Shown one piece after another: positions 11,544 through 22,834 of a stretch of DNA of 64,000 nt (position 1 is the first letter of the stretch; each line of letters starts with the position of its first letter). The stretch covers positions 35,681-99,680 of the forward strand of contig JBAKBP010007469.1 in assembly GCA_037953745.1 (NCBI GenBank), written 5' to 3'. The notes beneath the pieces are model-generated. The model was not told the origin of the DNA, did no database searches, and worked only from the letters and a program-made list of their open reading frames with translations. The DNA comes from Lithodes maja (Eukaryota; Arthropoda; Malacostraca; Decapoda; Lithodidae). A program made the translations under genes and the position numbers.

Positions 11544-13617
11544 TGTAGTACTTATTTCTAAGTTTGCTACTAAGGTGGGAATATTTCGACAGTTGTTCAG
11601 AAGTTCGTAAACTTTATTTAACAAAACTTCCTGGTAATATATTTCCTCATAACAATCGATTCTCTGTTCAGGCCGAAATGAGTTTAATCCATAAATTGAA
11701 TATTACCGTCGACCCAATATAGATTGTACTTTGGAACTCTTAAATTCCTGTTACCAACTATTTGGGTACCCGTTATTCAGGCATTGGTTCACTCCGACGT
11801 CGATCGAAAAGCACGTCGTTATTTCAAAAGAATTAACAAAACTTTATTACGCCTCGATATGTCCTATAGTAAGACCAAGGCTTTAACCTATCTAATCTAA
11901 ACGTCCCTAAACGTACAACCTATCTGTATTCAGTATATAATATCATATGTTTGACTACGCCTCAATATGTCCAATCGTAGGACCTAGGCTTTAATCCAGT
12001 TAATCTAGACGTTCTTATATTTACATCTCATCTATTTATATCATATATCTCAGAACATGTAAATAGGCGCCCGTAGACAATTACTTAAATCTAACTCTGC
12101 TCCGGAGCATCCCTCACTCCTGATTCCTATTTCACAAATGAAGTTATACAATACAATTAACCTCCTATTTTATTTCACTTATAATCAAGTTTCAACTCAT
12201 ATAGATCATTACATAATTCAATATATCCGATATGTCAACATTGCCTTATTACAAAAATTTAACACTTGATCGCCTGGTATATCAGAACACTATTTCATTT
12301 AAAATAAAATTACTACTTTCACTAATACAACACCCCTGGTAATAGTCACCTCGACTTGTTACTTATGTCATGATTACAGGGTCGCTTAATCTGAGAACCG
12401 TGTTCCGTACAATAGTCTCTCTAATCGAATAACAATGTTTCCTTTACATATTAACAATATATTTCATCAAACGGAGTAGTGTCCTTCCTGACTATTGCTT
12501 CAGCTAGGTCTAACCTATCACAAACATGATTAATTCCTATTCTTAAATAAGTGGTACAACCCCGTTATCATTATATAAACAGACTCCCATATGATTCTTA
12601 GTAATCCCCTTTACTTATTACCCTATGAGATCCTATCCTATTTATAGCTAAATGGCATGGAGCCTTCTCTATCATTAATAGCTATCTCTCTCAACAATAC
12701 ATCTTATTATTGCTTCATGAGTCTATCGATTTCTCTTTCTTTTTGTTCTATAAGAACACATCTAATTTTAATTGGTTGGAACCACTGGGTTTGTCAAGCA
12801 TTTTTCTCTCTTTCTTTTTAATCTATTTCGGGCCCATTAAGGGTCCTTTAAAAAGTCTGGGTTGTTTCTGGAGCAGTCTTCACCACCTCATAGCCGGCCA
12901 ATATGTCTTCTTGAAGTCTTCAGTCCCATCTACTACTTGTCGCCCCTCTTGAATTGCTTGGCTAATAGTGTGTAACCTAGCAATATGACGACAAGCACCA
13001 GGATACTGATGGTGCATCTGGTTCGCAGTGGAAGGTTGTTGTAGGCCAGAGGTGGACGTTATTGGTGGGTGGTAAGCTAGCGGGTAGGCTGGAGCAGGAT
13101 TGGCCTAGCTCCCATCACTGTACAGGTGAGGGAGAGGTAGAGAGTTGCTGGCAGGTTGACCCAGTGGAGTCTGTGACGTGAGTGACGTCTGCAGCCCCTC
13201 CCCCCTCCCTTTATAGCTCTGCCTCACGATGCGGCGCACTGTGATTGGCTGAGCCGGCCGCCCGGGCAGTACTACCTCTAGCCGCGCACTTTGAATGTTT
13301 CTTTCTCCCTCCTCGGGTCATCCTTCATCGTAGTAAGTCCCAGGGAGATGGTTGCAATGGTCTTGTAGTGGCTTACGGGAGTAGGGGGCTTGCACTGATG
13401 TGATAGACTTATTGCAACTTGAAGGAACGGCCGGTGGAGGGAGCGAGAGCGATTTTGAAGGGGGAGATGTGTGTGCAGCTGACTCGGTCTTCACACACTC
13501 CGACAACGGAGACTCCTGATTGGCGGGCGTGGCAGAGTTGTGGAAATGTCAAACTCAGCTGATTTAAAGGGATGGTGATTTGAAGCGCGTTGATTGGCTG
13601 GCAGGATTCTTGCTTTA
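11544..13617 (-). mobile_element. Probable solo LTR or other long non-coding insertion
   Basis: This 2074-bp insert splits the macrosatellite and is flanked by ATTAT on both sides (11539-11543 and 13618-13622), a 5-bp duplication typical of LTR-element integration. One end reads TGTAGTACTTA on the plus strand; the other reads TAAAGCAAGAATCC on the minus strand, so the classical TG...CA ends are only partly kept. No coding frame of interest exists. The right part is GC-rich and promoter-like (separate entry). A tandem duplication of about 108 bp (ACGCCTCGATATGTCC at 11849, ACGCCTCAATATGTCC at 11957) lies inside. Minus orientation is inferred from the promoter. Confidence 0.45.
13205..13600 (-). 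promoter_or_regulatory. Minus-strand Pol II-type promoter signals (CCAAT boxes and TATA)
   Basis: On the minus strand three CCAAT boxes occur: AGCCAATCAACG near 13590, CGCCAATCAGG near 13520, and AGCCAATCACAG near 13243. About 30 bp downstream of the last is GCTATAAAGGG (13208-13218), a good TATA box. A TGACGTC element lies downstream near 13180. The cluster fits an LTR promoter for the surrounding insertion. No transcript is visible from sequence alone. Confidence 0.5.
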
Positions 13618-13873
13618 ATTATCATACATAATATGCTGATATTATTTACTTGAAATAATATTATATGTAAAGAGATACCATAACGGATGTTTTATAATAT
13701 TAAAATATCATTTTGTTAGACTTTTCAATGAAACCGACAAAAATATAATATATATATATATAGATGTAACTTCAGAATGTAAATTAACAAGTTGACATAA
13801 TAGAATGTAGTTATAACCCAGGGCTCATGTATAGCTGAATGGGAACGGTGTCAGACCAGCGACTCGAGGCTAG
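13618..13873. repeat. Macrosatellite copy 4, left part
   Basis: AT-rich spacer (ATTATCATACATAATATG, AAAGAGATACCATAAC) and the first units of a 39-bp array, cut by a LINE at about 13874. Confidence 0.75.
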
Positions 13874-14605
13874 CGACGCAAGCACAACTTGAAAATTAAC
13901 CCTTCATCTTCTCTTAATATACTTGGTGTCTCTTTTTCTTCTGATCTCTCTTGGAAATATCATATTTACCACTCTTGCTAAAACAGCTTCTTAGAAGCTG
14001 GGTGTGCTCAACTACCTCCAGGGCTTCTTTACCAGTGCACAGCTTCTTGCTTTGTACAGGGGCACATGCATTGAGTATTGTTCACACATGGGGGAGAGGA
14101 TCCTCTCACACAGAACTCCTAGACAAAGTAGAAAAGAAAGCCTTCCGTGTCATTAACTCGCATCCACTCACCAATTCTCTGCAGTCTCTCTCTCTCCATT
14201 GCAATGTTGCATCTCTCTCACTATTCTACCGCTATTACAATGATCAATGTTCTTCGGAGCTCTCTCAGTGTATCCCCCCCCCCCCCTGCTCTTCGTAGAG
14301 CACGTAGCACCCGTCATGTAACACAATTCTACCCCTACTCTATGCAACTCTCCAACCCAAGAGTGAAACATTATCCTCAATCTTTCTTCTATTCAACAGT
14401 TGAGCTCTGGAACTCTCTCCCAGAATTAGTCTTCCCCTCTTCCTATGAATTAAATTGCTTCAAATTCCGTGTGACCAGGCATTTTGGCTTGAACATCCCT
14501 TGATTTTGTGCCCTGTCACTCTTTCAACTCTGTTGGAGGCAATCGCTACATGCAATTCTGCCTTTTGTCTCCCTCACTTACATAGAACAAAATATATATA
14601 ATACA
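13874..14605 (+). pseudogene. LINE 3' end, older diverged copy
   Basis: The C-terminal end of a LINE ORF2 with frameshifts. Fragments such as SSHTELLDKVEKKAFRVIN, VASLSLFYRYYNDQCSSEL and the ending SCELNCFKFRV-like region match the two fresher copies at 49411 and 60541. A run of C near 14270-14284 coincides with a frame change. The 3' end lacks a clean poly(A). It sits inside macrosatellite copy 4 and is therefore younger than that repeat. Only the 3' part is present, as is usual for LINEs that stop copying early. Confidence 0.75.
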
Positions 14606-15026
14606 ATGCTGACTGGGACCAGTGTTAGGGCAGTGGTTTGCGTCTTGTTGACTGGTACAGTATTGGCGTTAGGCCAGTAGCCCGGGGCTAGCTAACTGGG
14701 ACCAGTGTTTATTCGACGGCCTTGGGTTAACTGATTGATCGGAATTAGGCCAGCAGTCTTGGGGTAACTGACTTGGCCCGGCTCTAAGCCGGTGGAACGA
14801 AGTTAGCTGACTGGGTCCGGCATTAGACTGGTAGCCTGAGGCTACCTAACTGGGACCGGCGCTAGACTGGTGGCAGCCCAATGCAAGCTGACTGGGACTG
14901 GAGATAGGTTGGCAGCCTAGGGCTAACTGTCTTGGATCGGTATTAGGCCGGAAGCCTGTTACTAGCTGACTGGGACTGGCCTTAGGCCGGTGGGCCGGGG
15001 CTAGTTGACTGGGACCTGCATTAGAA
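14606..15026. repeat. Macrosatellite copy 4, right part (39-bp array)
   Basis: The 39-bp array resumes directly after the LINE (GCTGACTGGGACCAGTGTTA) and ends abruptly at GACCTGCATTAG against a BEL fragment. About ten units are visible. Confidence 0.75.
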
Positions 15027-15340
15027 TTCGGTTAACTCTACAACCTCATACTCAGTCTTACCTAAGGAACCAGTACATCCCTGGAGTTGCAGATGTTCTT
15101 TACTTACCCTACTTGCATCAAGCTGTGATAAAGTGGCACGTAAGATGAAGCTGTGTTGTGAACATTGATCCAAAAAAACTCTTACCTTATTGGTATTAGG
15201 CCTACCTGTCTTGTTGATTAAGGGACTTTGTACGGTAGGCAACAAAACACTATTTCGGTTCGAAGCCACAGCCATTGTCACTGTTTGTTCAGGGGTCACT
15301 GTTTGCATAGACTGTTCAGCGCGTGGCGTTGGACACAAAT
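15027..15340 (-). pseudogene. BEL/Pao protease-region fragment
   Basis: An open minus-strand stretch of about 105 codons. The segment VLLPTVQSPL, then KVRVFLDQCSQHSFI, matches the layout of the aspartic protease region of BEL/Pao elements, where the strand before the active site is followed by LLDSGSQxSFI. Here the active-site triplet reads DQC rather than DSG, so the protease is probably dead or atypical. It is cut by the macrosatellite on one side and a LINE on the other, and it is unrelated in orientation to the BEL end at 2-1990. Confidence 0.6.
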
Positions 15341-15394
15341 AGTTGAAATGTTTCTGTTAACAAAATTGACATGGCCTAATTCTAGGATTGGTAC

Positions 15395-16281
15395 ATACTT
15401 GGATAGAGAAGGTATGTGGAAAGTACTGAGAATATACGGAGTAAATGGCAGGTTGCTGAGAGCAGTGAAGAGCATGTGTGAGAGTGCAAAGGTGTCAGTA
15501 CGTGTGGAGAATGAGCAGAGCGTGTTCGTTGATCTGAAAGTTGGGTTGAAACAGGGGTGTGTGATGTCCATGTGGTTGTTTAATGTATATATGGATGGAG
15601 TCATAAAACAAATACGAGGAAGAGCAGTGGGTGTTGGTGTACCGCTGATAAGGGAGAGAAATGAGTGGAAGGTGCCTGTACTGCTGTTTGCCACTGATAC
15701 AGTTCTGATGAGTGATAGTGAATGCAGGGAAGAGCATGGTTATGGTCTTTGAAATGGGTGCAGCCACAGAGTGTGAGGTGAAGTTGAACGGTTAGGCTAT
15801 GGAGAATGTCAGCTCATTTAAGTATCTGGGCAGTGAGCTAAGTAAAGATGGGAGTATTGATGAAGAAGTGCGAGAGAGGGTGCAACAGGGGAAGAGGATT
15901 GTAGGCACGCTGAAAGCAGTAACATGAAATAGGGTGGTCAGCATGGCAGTAAAGACGTCCTTGCATGAGAGTGTGGAAATCACGACATTGCCTAACAGAA
16001 GCGAAGCATGGACGTTGGTGGAGAGACTCAGACCAAGAGTGAGAGGTTACCTGAGAAGTGCGTGCGGAGTTACATGGAGGGATAGACAGACGAATGAGGA
16101 AGTAAGAGAGAGGTGTGGTGTGGATCTAGATGTGCTGGAAAGTGTGAAAAGGAACACCTTGAGATGGTTTGGCCAAATGGAACGTATGAGAAGCAAGAGA
16201 ATGACTAACAGAGTGTACGCGAGCGAGTTGGAAGGACAGAGAGGCAGAGTTAAACTGAGTGAGAGGTGGAAGGATGGAGTG
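15395..16281 (+). pseudogene. LINE reverse transcriptase remnant (GATA-tailed family)
   Basis: Broken plus-strand RT. 15395-15750 encodes the palm region: VGLKQGCVMSMWLFNVYMDG is clear, but the catalytic FADD box reads FATD (VLLFATDTVLMSDSE), removing one of the two key Asp residues. After several stops, 15934-16281 gives the C-terminal part, with SACGVTWRDRQTNEEVRERC and MKRNNLRWFGHME-like sequence. Two other copies of this family's 3' end occur at 40064 and 59894, both finishing in a GATA repeat. This copy is cut at 16281 by an LTR fragment. The family resembles RTE-like LINEs, but the clade is uncertain. Confidence 0.7.
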
Positions 16282-16450
16282 TGTTACGACCTGGCACTCG
16301 GGTACACAAGGGCTCTCAATCAGGACTCGAATACGGCTCGCTGCCACAACGGAAACACACGATCCCAACCCCTGAGTACTGCCAGCCGAACAAAAAACAC
16401 CAATACCCTCCAGAGTTCAATCTGCTATAACGGGGTATACAAGAACTCGG
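16282..16450 (-). repeat. Orphan fragment of the gypsy LTR (terminal 169 bp)
   Basis: The fragment starts TGTTACGACCTGGCAC and runs parallel to the start of the LTR at 16451, but with clearly more differences. It stops at AACTCGG, where the next LTR begins. It is the end of an older copy in the same orientation. No continuation of it is found on the far side of the gypsy pair. Confidence 0.75.
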
Positions 16451-18312
16451 TGTTACGACCGGGCACTCGGGTACACTAGGGCTCTTACACAGGACTCGAG
16501 TATGGCTCGCTGCCACAACGGAAACACACGATCCCAACCCCAGAGTACTGCCAGCCGAACAAAAAACGCCACTACCCTCCAGAGTTCTATCTGCTATAAC
16601 GGGGTATACAAGAACTCGGTACTAGCGTTTCACACAACAGACTAATAATAAGACGGGAGTTATCTAGTCTGGTCAACAATCAAACAAAGAAGAAAGTACT
16701 ACAACACTAAAGAATAGTGTTGGCCGAAGCCGAAGTAATCCACCCTTGAACTAAGAACTTAAGAAGTCCTCCACCCTCTACTTCGGATCGGCACTATTAC
16801 GTTACGTTAAACAATAGTCCTCGAGCATCAAGCAAGGAATCTTCTGATAAGTTAGATGCTTCTCGAATACTCATAAGAAGTAAGTATCTGATTTTGAACA
16901 GCAATTTAATGAATAACTCACTGGTAATTAAAGGCTTTAAATTGACATAAGAAGAATTATAAGAATAAGAATAAGCAATAGGATATGGCAAACATTAAGA
17001 AGAAGTACTCCGACAATGCACTGGCAATAGCCTACTAAGATTGTGCTCGTGGGCCACTAATCTCTGAAGTAGCTAAGCGTGCCACACATGAAATCAATAG
17101 TGCTTAAACAATAATATACATAAAGAGAAGCTTCAATACTATACTGTATCTGCTGGTCGAGCAAAGTCTAGCTGGGATATCTAAGGTTAAGAGACAATGG
17201 CTGAGCAAGCGGCTCGTAGCCTAGCGAGGTCCTTAAGACTGTGCGGCCAAATTACGTTAATTGACGGGATGCTCTCTTGAGAGATCCAGATCACTAGTAT
17301 CTGGTTCTCTCCTGGCGATCCTCTCAAAGTCAAGCAATTGAGATAGCACAGTGTTGGGTGGCAGAGGCAAAAGCCCTCACTCGCAACACAGTGCTAAACT
17401 CCCACGGTACACAGTCAGAAAGACCACCTAGGCGTTCCACGTCTCCGTTGCAATTGTACTGGTTCAACCGCAACCTAGTACTCATAGGAAATCACAACTC
17501 AGAAACCCTATCCCAGTCTAGCATTGCCTAAACCAGCAGAAAACAGGAACATGAATAATCGCACACAGGGAAATGCATATACGAGTGCAACAAACATCAA
17601 TCAATCCTATTCTAGTTAACCCTTCCAAAAATAGGCTATCTAACAGGCACTTATCTCGTGAGAACTCAAGCGATAATACTTTGGCTGACTAAATCTGCAC
17701 CAAAGGGGTCATGGAGGTTAAACAGGGACGAGAAGAGAAGAAGATAGGCTGTTCAGAGAGTAGAGAAAGTTCACATCAGTCGGAAGAATATGGATAGTTG
17801 CAAGGGATATGAGAAGTCGCTTTGCCTGATGAGTTCTGAAGAATGGTGGCAAGAACCTCTCTTTTTATACTCGGCCCTCTAGCGGCATATCTCAAACTAC
17901 TTAAGGACCGCCCACTGGCAATCATGACGTCATATTCTCTCTCAATCTGGGATCGACAAAGAACTTCCCAAGCGCTGAAAGGGAGGAAGGGAGGAGGGAG
18001 GAGGGAATTAGGCCTATCTGCCCGCGTGGCGCACTCACTGGTCCCCGTTACGTAATATCTCTCTCTCTCTCCTCTCATCATTACATATAAGTCCCACACA
18101 CAATACTTATAACTAATGATATAAAATAGAACTCGTTGACTCAGATGAAAACAAAATACATATTTATAATACTTATAGTACAACGGCTCACATAAACTAA
18201 GTTAGGAAACTCTACACAGACTACAGCCAAAGTTCCTGCCCTGACGATCCTAGCGAGAGTGGGGCCTGACTGGGCGTTCTGTACAGCATGCTCATACTCG
18301 ACATGCGTCACA
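16451..18312 (-). repeat. 3' LTR of the minus gypsy copy
   Basis: A 1862-bp LTR. Next to it inside the element (18313-18322) lies the complement of CTTGGGGGAGG, the polypurine tract that primes plus-strand DNA. An open frame of about 135 codons within the LTR (17776-18183) recurs in the other LTR copies, but this is expected from LTR identity and is not taken as a gene. Confidence 0.9.
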
Positions 18313-18824
18313 CCTCCCCCAAGATTTTACTTGCTCAACCCTGAGCTAAAATCTGATATACAGAACCCCATCAAACCCCTCACACCCAGCGACCGCATGG
18401 CACTAAAACAACGCTGAGTTTATCACTAAAACACATCTTATAAAAAAAAATTCACATTTCATAACTCCTCCCAACAATAGTAAAAGACATAATATCATGC
18501 TCCCAGAGCGAGCTTACAGCAGCTCAGCCGTTTGATAGTTCGTGGACTACTCAAACACTATAGGCTATGACAAACTTATACAATTATCTATATCAAAAAG
18601 AAAGAGTTTTTATATGATTTTTATATTTTAATATGTTTTTTTCCGGCTGCACTATAAGGGCAGCCTATTTTCTTCTATACCAAACGCTCAACAATCCTGC
18701 TTTACGACCCAATACGCTGGGCTACAACCGCGAGCCAACAAGCACCAAGCGCAAAATACTACTCAAACCAAAGCAGGAGGCTACCCGTGTGTCAATCTCT
18801 TCGGGATCATACACCTGTGATAGC

Positions 18825-21800
18825 CTACGACTGATCATCTACCCTCGATAAACAATCCGCAATCACATTGTCACATCCCGCAATATGCCGGATGTCCAGG
18901 TTATACTCCTGCAACATCAATGACCACCGGGTCAGTCTCATATTGCGATTGTGAAATTGATTTAGGAATCTCAAAGGGTGATGATCAGTGTAGATAACCA
19001 CGACTGGGCCATAGGCTGGAACATACACCTCGAAGTGCCTGAGTGACAGCACAATCGCCAGTAATTCCTTTTCTATTGTAGAATAGTTCTTTTGTGCAGC
19101 ATTGAACTTCTTAGAAAAGAAACTTACTGGGTGTTCCACACCTTCATTGTCTGTCTGTAGCAAGACGGCACCAGCCCCTACACCACTAGCATCTGTTGCC
19201 AGCTGAAAAGGCCTGTTAAAGTCTGGGGCCCTGAGTATCGGGTGAGTACACAGCAAATGCTTCACTAAATTAAAAGCCTTTTCACACTCAGGCGCCCACA
19301 AAAACTTTTTGTCTTTAGATAACAAATCTGTGAGAGGTGCCAACACCGTAGAGTAACCTTTTATAAAGCGTCTGTAGTAGCCTATCATACCCAAGAATCT
19401 CATGATCTGCTTCTTGGTGGTTGGGTGCGGAAATTTATTGATAGCCTGTACCTTGTTCTGAGGAGGGCACACCTGTCCCCTTCCCACTACAAACCCAAGG
19501 TACTGCACAGTGGCTTTTACGAAGTCACACTTTGCCAAATTTACTACCAGACTTGCTTCACTAAGTTTCCGGAACAAGGTCTCCAGGTGCTCACAATGGC
19601 TCTCAAAGTCGTCATCATAAATGATTACATCGTCCAAGTATACGGTGCAATTTGGAATGTCCTTGACAATTTCATTCATCAGGTTCTGAAACGTTGCTGG
19701 TGCATTCTTAAGTCCGTAGGGCATAACATTACACCGGTAAGTACTCCCGTCCACCACAAAACCACATACCTCTTTAGCGCGCTCGGACAAAGGTACTTGC
19801 CAGTAACCTTTTACTAAATCAACTTTAGACAAAAACCGAGCATTACCAATTTTATCAACACTATCATCAACCCGAGGAAGAGGATATGGGTTAGTTGGAG
19901 TCAAACCGTTTAGCCTACGGAAATCAATACAGAAGCGTACCTTGCCATCTGGTTTAGGCTGCAGTGTTACGGGGGAAGTCCATTTAACGGTACCTTTCTC
20001 TATCAACCCTCTACCGAGCATATACTCCAACTCATCCCTCAGAGCGGGTAGTTTTATGGGGGGCACACGGTATGGGATTGACTTAAAGGGTAGATGGTGC
20101 CCCACGTCAACATCATGCATAGCCTGAGTAGTGAGGCCTGGATGTTCAGCGAATACAGTGGGGTATAAACCGAGCAACTGACGGATAGCTTCAAATTGCG
20201 GCTCAGGCAAATGGGCTATAGCCTCGTCAGCCCTTAGGCTCGAGTTCCCCGCCCACTGATCCGCTGAAACATGGTGATCCCAGCTATCCTCCTCTGAAGC
20301 TTGACTGTCCCCCTCTCCTTCTCCACCACGGCCGCAACAAGCCAACACAGGGACAGTGAGAGGCTCAGAGGGGCGCCTCACATACTCTTTTATCAGGTTC
20401 ACGTGACATAACTGATTCTTCTTCCTCCTGTCTGGAGTGGCAACAAGGTAATCTAGGTCCGAAATTTTCTCCACAATTTTATAGGGTCCAGTATACTTCG
20501 CCGACAAGGGGTTACCCACCAAAGGCAACAAAATCAACACCTCCTGTCCCACAATGAACTCCCGGAGCTTCACTTTGCGATCATACCTGTCCTTCATTAA
20601 AGCTTGTGACCCTGTTAAATTCCGACCTGCCATCTCCAGACTCTTAAGCATGCGCTCACGGCTTTCAAACACATACTTCAACAAGGAACAAGGCGGCACA
20701 GTTCCTTCCCAAATTTCCCGCAGCATATTAAGGGGGCCCCTGACTCGGTGTCCAAAAATCAGCTCGTTTGGACTAAATCCCAGGCTCTCACCAGGCACTT
20801 CCCGAGCAGCAAACAGTACATACGGCAATCCAAGATCCCAATCTCTTCCGTTATCAGCACAATAACACCTGAGCATGCTTTTAAGGGTGGCATGCCACCG
20901 CTCAAGCACCCCTTGGCTCTCAGGGTGATACGCTGACGATACCACCGCCCGTATTCCATGCTGTTGCATTGTTTGCTTAAAGAGATTGGAGGTGAAATTG
21001 GACCCCTGATCAGACTGAATCTCCTCCGGGTACCCGTACCTTGAAAAGTACCACAACAAGTTACTGACTACCGTCTTAGCCATGCCGTTTTTCATGGGGT
21101 ATGCATCGGGGTATCTAGTGGCAACATCCATGATGGTTAACAAAAATTTATTACCAGCCTTTGTGGGAGGGAGGGGACCAACCATGTCAACAACAATCTT
21201 ACTAAAAGGTGGCCCAATTACAGGAATAGGGTGCAACGGAGCTTTAGGAATAACTTGGTTTGGTTTCCCGACCCGTTGACAAATATCACATGAGTTTATC
21301 CAGGACTGCACATGAGACTTCATCCCCGGCCACCAAAACAACTTCCCCAAAGCCGCCACCGTTTTTCTTACCCCCAAATGTCCTGCCAGCGGTGTGTCAT
21401 GCGCCAAACTCAGTAGGCTATCCCTGCACTCCCGCGGCACCATCAACTGGTCCACTACCCCGGACCCCATCTTCCAGCTACGGTTAGGGTCTTGAAAACG
21501 CCGATACAGGATGCCATCTAAATAAAAAAAATCTCCCGGCTGTGCATCACCGTCCTCGTCGAGCTCCACAGCTCCATTAGCACACGTTTGGAGCTCAGGG
21601 TCCTCCAGCTGCAACCGACGTATATCTGAGGGTGCCAAGCGATCTAACTGCTCCCGGAGCAATGCATGACCCTCCCCGATACTGAGCTGCTCCCTCTGTC
21701 TCTCTCGATGTTCATAACGTTGCTGTCGTGGAGACTCGTCAGGCCCAGCCTCGTCACTCTCGATGACAGGCCCAGGGGCTACTCCAGAACTAAGTAATGG

Positions 21801-22834
21801 TGCTAATACTGAATCACCCAGGAGAGCCGCCGAGTCAAAACTCTTAAAACCAACTCCAGCTTTAGCCTCCTCCTGTTGATCGTTCCTCTGCTGGTCTGAA
21901 GACGGAGGACTAGGCGGTGACACTTTAGCTGCCCGAGCTCGGGTGACAGCACACGCCATGGGTTGTGCCTGGCACCGCTCGACCCACTCTCGCTCTTCCC
22001 TACTCACGTCGGCCGGCCTCTCGGCAACGACTAAGGGTAGAACCTCAGAAGCGGGCATTGCAAAGTCGTTGCCGAGAAGAAGGTCGACGCCCTCCACTGG
22101 CAGTTTCTCCACAATCCCAACATCCAATTCACGTGCCACACCATCCACCTCCAACTCCAACCGCACCAGCGGGTATGACCGAGTTGCATTAATACCCTGC
22201 ACCACCACCACCCGAGCCGCATTTATAGGGTAGCCAGTCAAGTTTTTCATCAAAGTCTGGGAAGCACCTGTATCACGCAAGACCTCTACTCCATGCTTGC
22301 GCCCCGCCCACATCACGCAACCCCGTCCTCTATGGTCGCAAAAAACATCCTGAGCAGGGTTCGAGCCTCCCAGGTGCTTCTGCATTGGCTGTGCCTCAGC
22401 CTCTGACGAACTGCCCCGGGCAAACTCAGAAGGCTTCAGAGACACACCAATGTTGCAGGCCAAAGACACAGCTGCTGTAGGTGGTTTGCTAGGACAGACT
22501 CTTGCAAAGTGCCCCTTTTTATGACATTGATAACACTCTAACTCCCCTTTGGGCTTCCCTTGGTACTGGGAAGGGCCCGGCCCCTTCTTAAATGGGACGG
22601 TGCTAGTCTTGTGGTCAGTCTTGGTATCATAACTCTTGTACTTGTTTGCATAAGATATATTACTAACTCGGGGGGGTGGGGCGTCACGCCCCTTGTTACC
22701 TGCCTCACTACGCTGGGCAGACCCGCACCCACGAATTAATGATAGCCGGAGGTCAGCCATCTCAGCTGCCTCCTGTAGAGTTTTTGGATTCTTTTCTTTA
22801 ATAGTTAAAGTCATTTCTGCACCTGTACACTTAT
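18825..22834 (-). CDS. Gag C-terminus plus Pol of the minus gypsy copy (PR-IN-RT-RH)
   Basis: This is a 1329-codon open stretch carrying the end of gag and all of pol. It shows a zinc knuckle CYQCHKKGHFARVC, the protease site DTGAS, the integrase HHCC and D-D-35-E residues, then reverse transcriptase with YLDD and RNase H with its acidic residues. The integrase precedes the RT. The protein is almost identical to the plus copy; one visible difference is GPDES here versus GHDES there. The apparent start at 22814 is only the first Met after a one-base frameshift at 22835-22839, so this is the 3' portion of a longer frame and not a separate gene. Pol makes and integrates the element's cDNA. Confidence 0.88.

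Noticed and set aside
17776..18183. A 135-codon frame repeated in several gypsy LTRs
   Set aside because: It lies across the LTR promoter, is seen in each copy only because LTRs are near-identical, and has no recognisable domain. One copy changes its C-terminus by a frame shift without any sign of constraint.
18825..22814. Treating the minus-strand 1329-codon frame as a complete Pol gene with its own start
   Set aside because: The plus copy shows the frame continues upstream into gag; the Met at 22814 is only downstream of a one-base indel.
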